Part shown: in pieces, positions 6,033-6,288 of the stretch | How positions within the stretch are numbered: position 1 is the stretch's first letter | Layout: each line of letters opens with the position of its first letter | From: an uncultured Acidaminococcus sp. | GTDB lineage: Bacteria > Bacillota_C > Negativicutes > Acidaminococcales > Acidaminococcaceae | DNA: 6,288 bases | Assembly (NCBI GenBank): GCA_900314165.1 | Contig: OMUE01000162.1 | Coordinates: 1-6,288 of the forward strand | Reading direction: 5' to 3' | Position numbers and translations under genes: made by a program | The notes under the pieces: generated by a model | The model's input: the letters and a program-made list of their open reading frames with translations, nothing else | The model's database searches: none | Told to the model about the DNA's origin: nothing

Positions 6033-6109
6033 TTGATATTATTTAGGTTACGTTATAAAATTTTACTATAACCTTGATTTTGACAATGCATTAGCTAGAT
6101 TATCGTAAT
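6033..6109 (+). promoter_or_regulatory. Candidate promoters and inverted repeat upstream of mod
   Basis: Two sigma-70-like sets are visible. One is TTGATA (6033-6038) with TATAAA (6054-6059) at 15-bp spacing. The other is a perfect TTGACA (6080-6085) with CGTAAT (6104-6109) at 18-bp spacing. An inverted repeat AGGTTA/TAACCT (6045-6050 with 6069-6074) overlaps the first set and could be a regulator site. The -10 of the second set and the spacing of the first are imperfect, so which one is used is open. Confidence 0.4.
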
Positions 6110-6142
6110 GCGTAAATATAGATTTATCATGGAGGAATTTTC

Positions 6143-6288
6143 ATGCCTACTTTGGAGTGGATTGGAAAAGAAAAAGTCGTTAATCATCACCTGGAAGTGC
6201 CTTACCATGTGTTGAGACGGCAATATAGCTATGATGAAAAGGGAGAGCATGCTGAAGATAATGGCAGCGAGAACATGATTATCCATGG
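6143..6288 (+). CDS. mod: Type III restriction-modification DNA methyltransferase (Mod), N-terminal part
   Basis: The first 48 codons and two bases of a gene that runs off the window. The start MPTLEWIGKEKVVNHHLEVP and the end of the visible part, SENMIIH plus the first two bases of a Gly codon (GG), match the conserved beginning of type III Mod subunits. In that family this segment leads into the GDNLxAL and DPPYNTG region of the adenine-specific methylase. Mod recognises the target and methylates adenine, and pairs with a Res helicase-nuclease usually encoded next. The ribosome site GGAGG (6131-6135) is 7 nt from the ATG. The catalytic motifs lie outside the window, so activity cannot be judged. 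The gene may be cargo of the element or resident chromosomal sequence. Confidence 0.85.
   Translation, partial: MPTLEWIGKEKVVNHHLEVPYHVLRRQYSYDEKGEHAEDNGSENMIIH

Noticed and set aside
1..6288. CRISPR array, insertion sequence, rRNA
   Set aside because: No regularly spaced direct repeats, no transposase, no terminal repeats with target duplication, and no rRNA-like sequence seen.

Overview
The window looks like the left part of an integrated mobile element in a bacterium of the Bacillota. The evidence is strong GGAGG ribosome binding sites, a tRNA gene with an encoded CCA end, a GC content that looks mid-range by eye, and Firmicute-like integrase and helicase proteins. A Negativicutes-type host is possible, but nothing here proves it.

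Layout. Positions 22-97 hold a complete tRNA-Thr(CGU) on the + strand, followed by its own terminator. The element starts at the tRNA 3' end, a classical integration site for tyrosine integrases. A four-gene block is read leftwards on the - strand. Its gene order in the direction of transcription is a 727-aa DUF927-like P-loop ATPase (5137-2954), a 226-aa unknown protein (2924-2244), a 104-aa unknown protein (2185-1871) and a 473-aa tyrosine recombinase with an N-terminal helix-turn-helix (1708-287). Strong terminator-like hairpin sequence follows the integrase. A 162-bp leader before the integrase carries two very short reading frames and alternative hairpins that may control it.

To the right of the ATPase gene lies about 600 bp (5138-5785) with no convincing protein gene but an unusual density of inverted repeats. 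Several of these repeats pair better as a + strand RNA than as its complement, and the stretch ends in a T-rich hairpin. It is the best candidate for something new: a large structured RNA, or a replication origin and copy-control region, transcribed divergently from the replication-type ATPase. A short open stretch (5788-5982), probably a decayed or unusual small gene, and a strong hairpin terminator follow.

From 6143 the window enters the first 48 codons of a type III restriction-modification DNA methyltransferase (Mod) on the + strand, with its own promoter candidates. No copy of the tRNA 3' end was found to the right, so the far end of the element is probably outside the window and the restriction-modification system may be its cargo.

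How the parts fit: the recombinase would insert and excise the element at tRNA-Thr. The ATPase would act as a replicative helicase on the excised form, with the noncoding region as a plausible origin or RNA regulator. The Mod gene would add modification and defence. No capsid, portal, relaxase or recognisable excisionase gene is visible.
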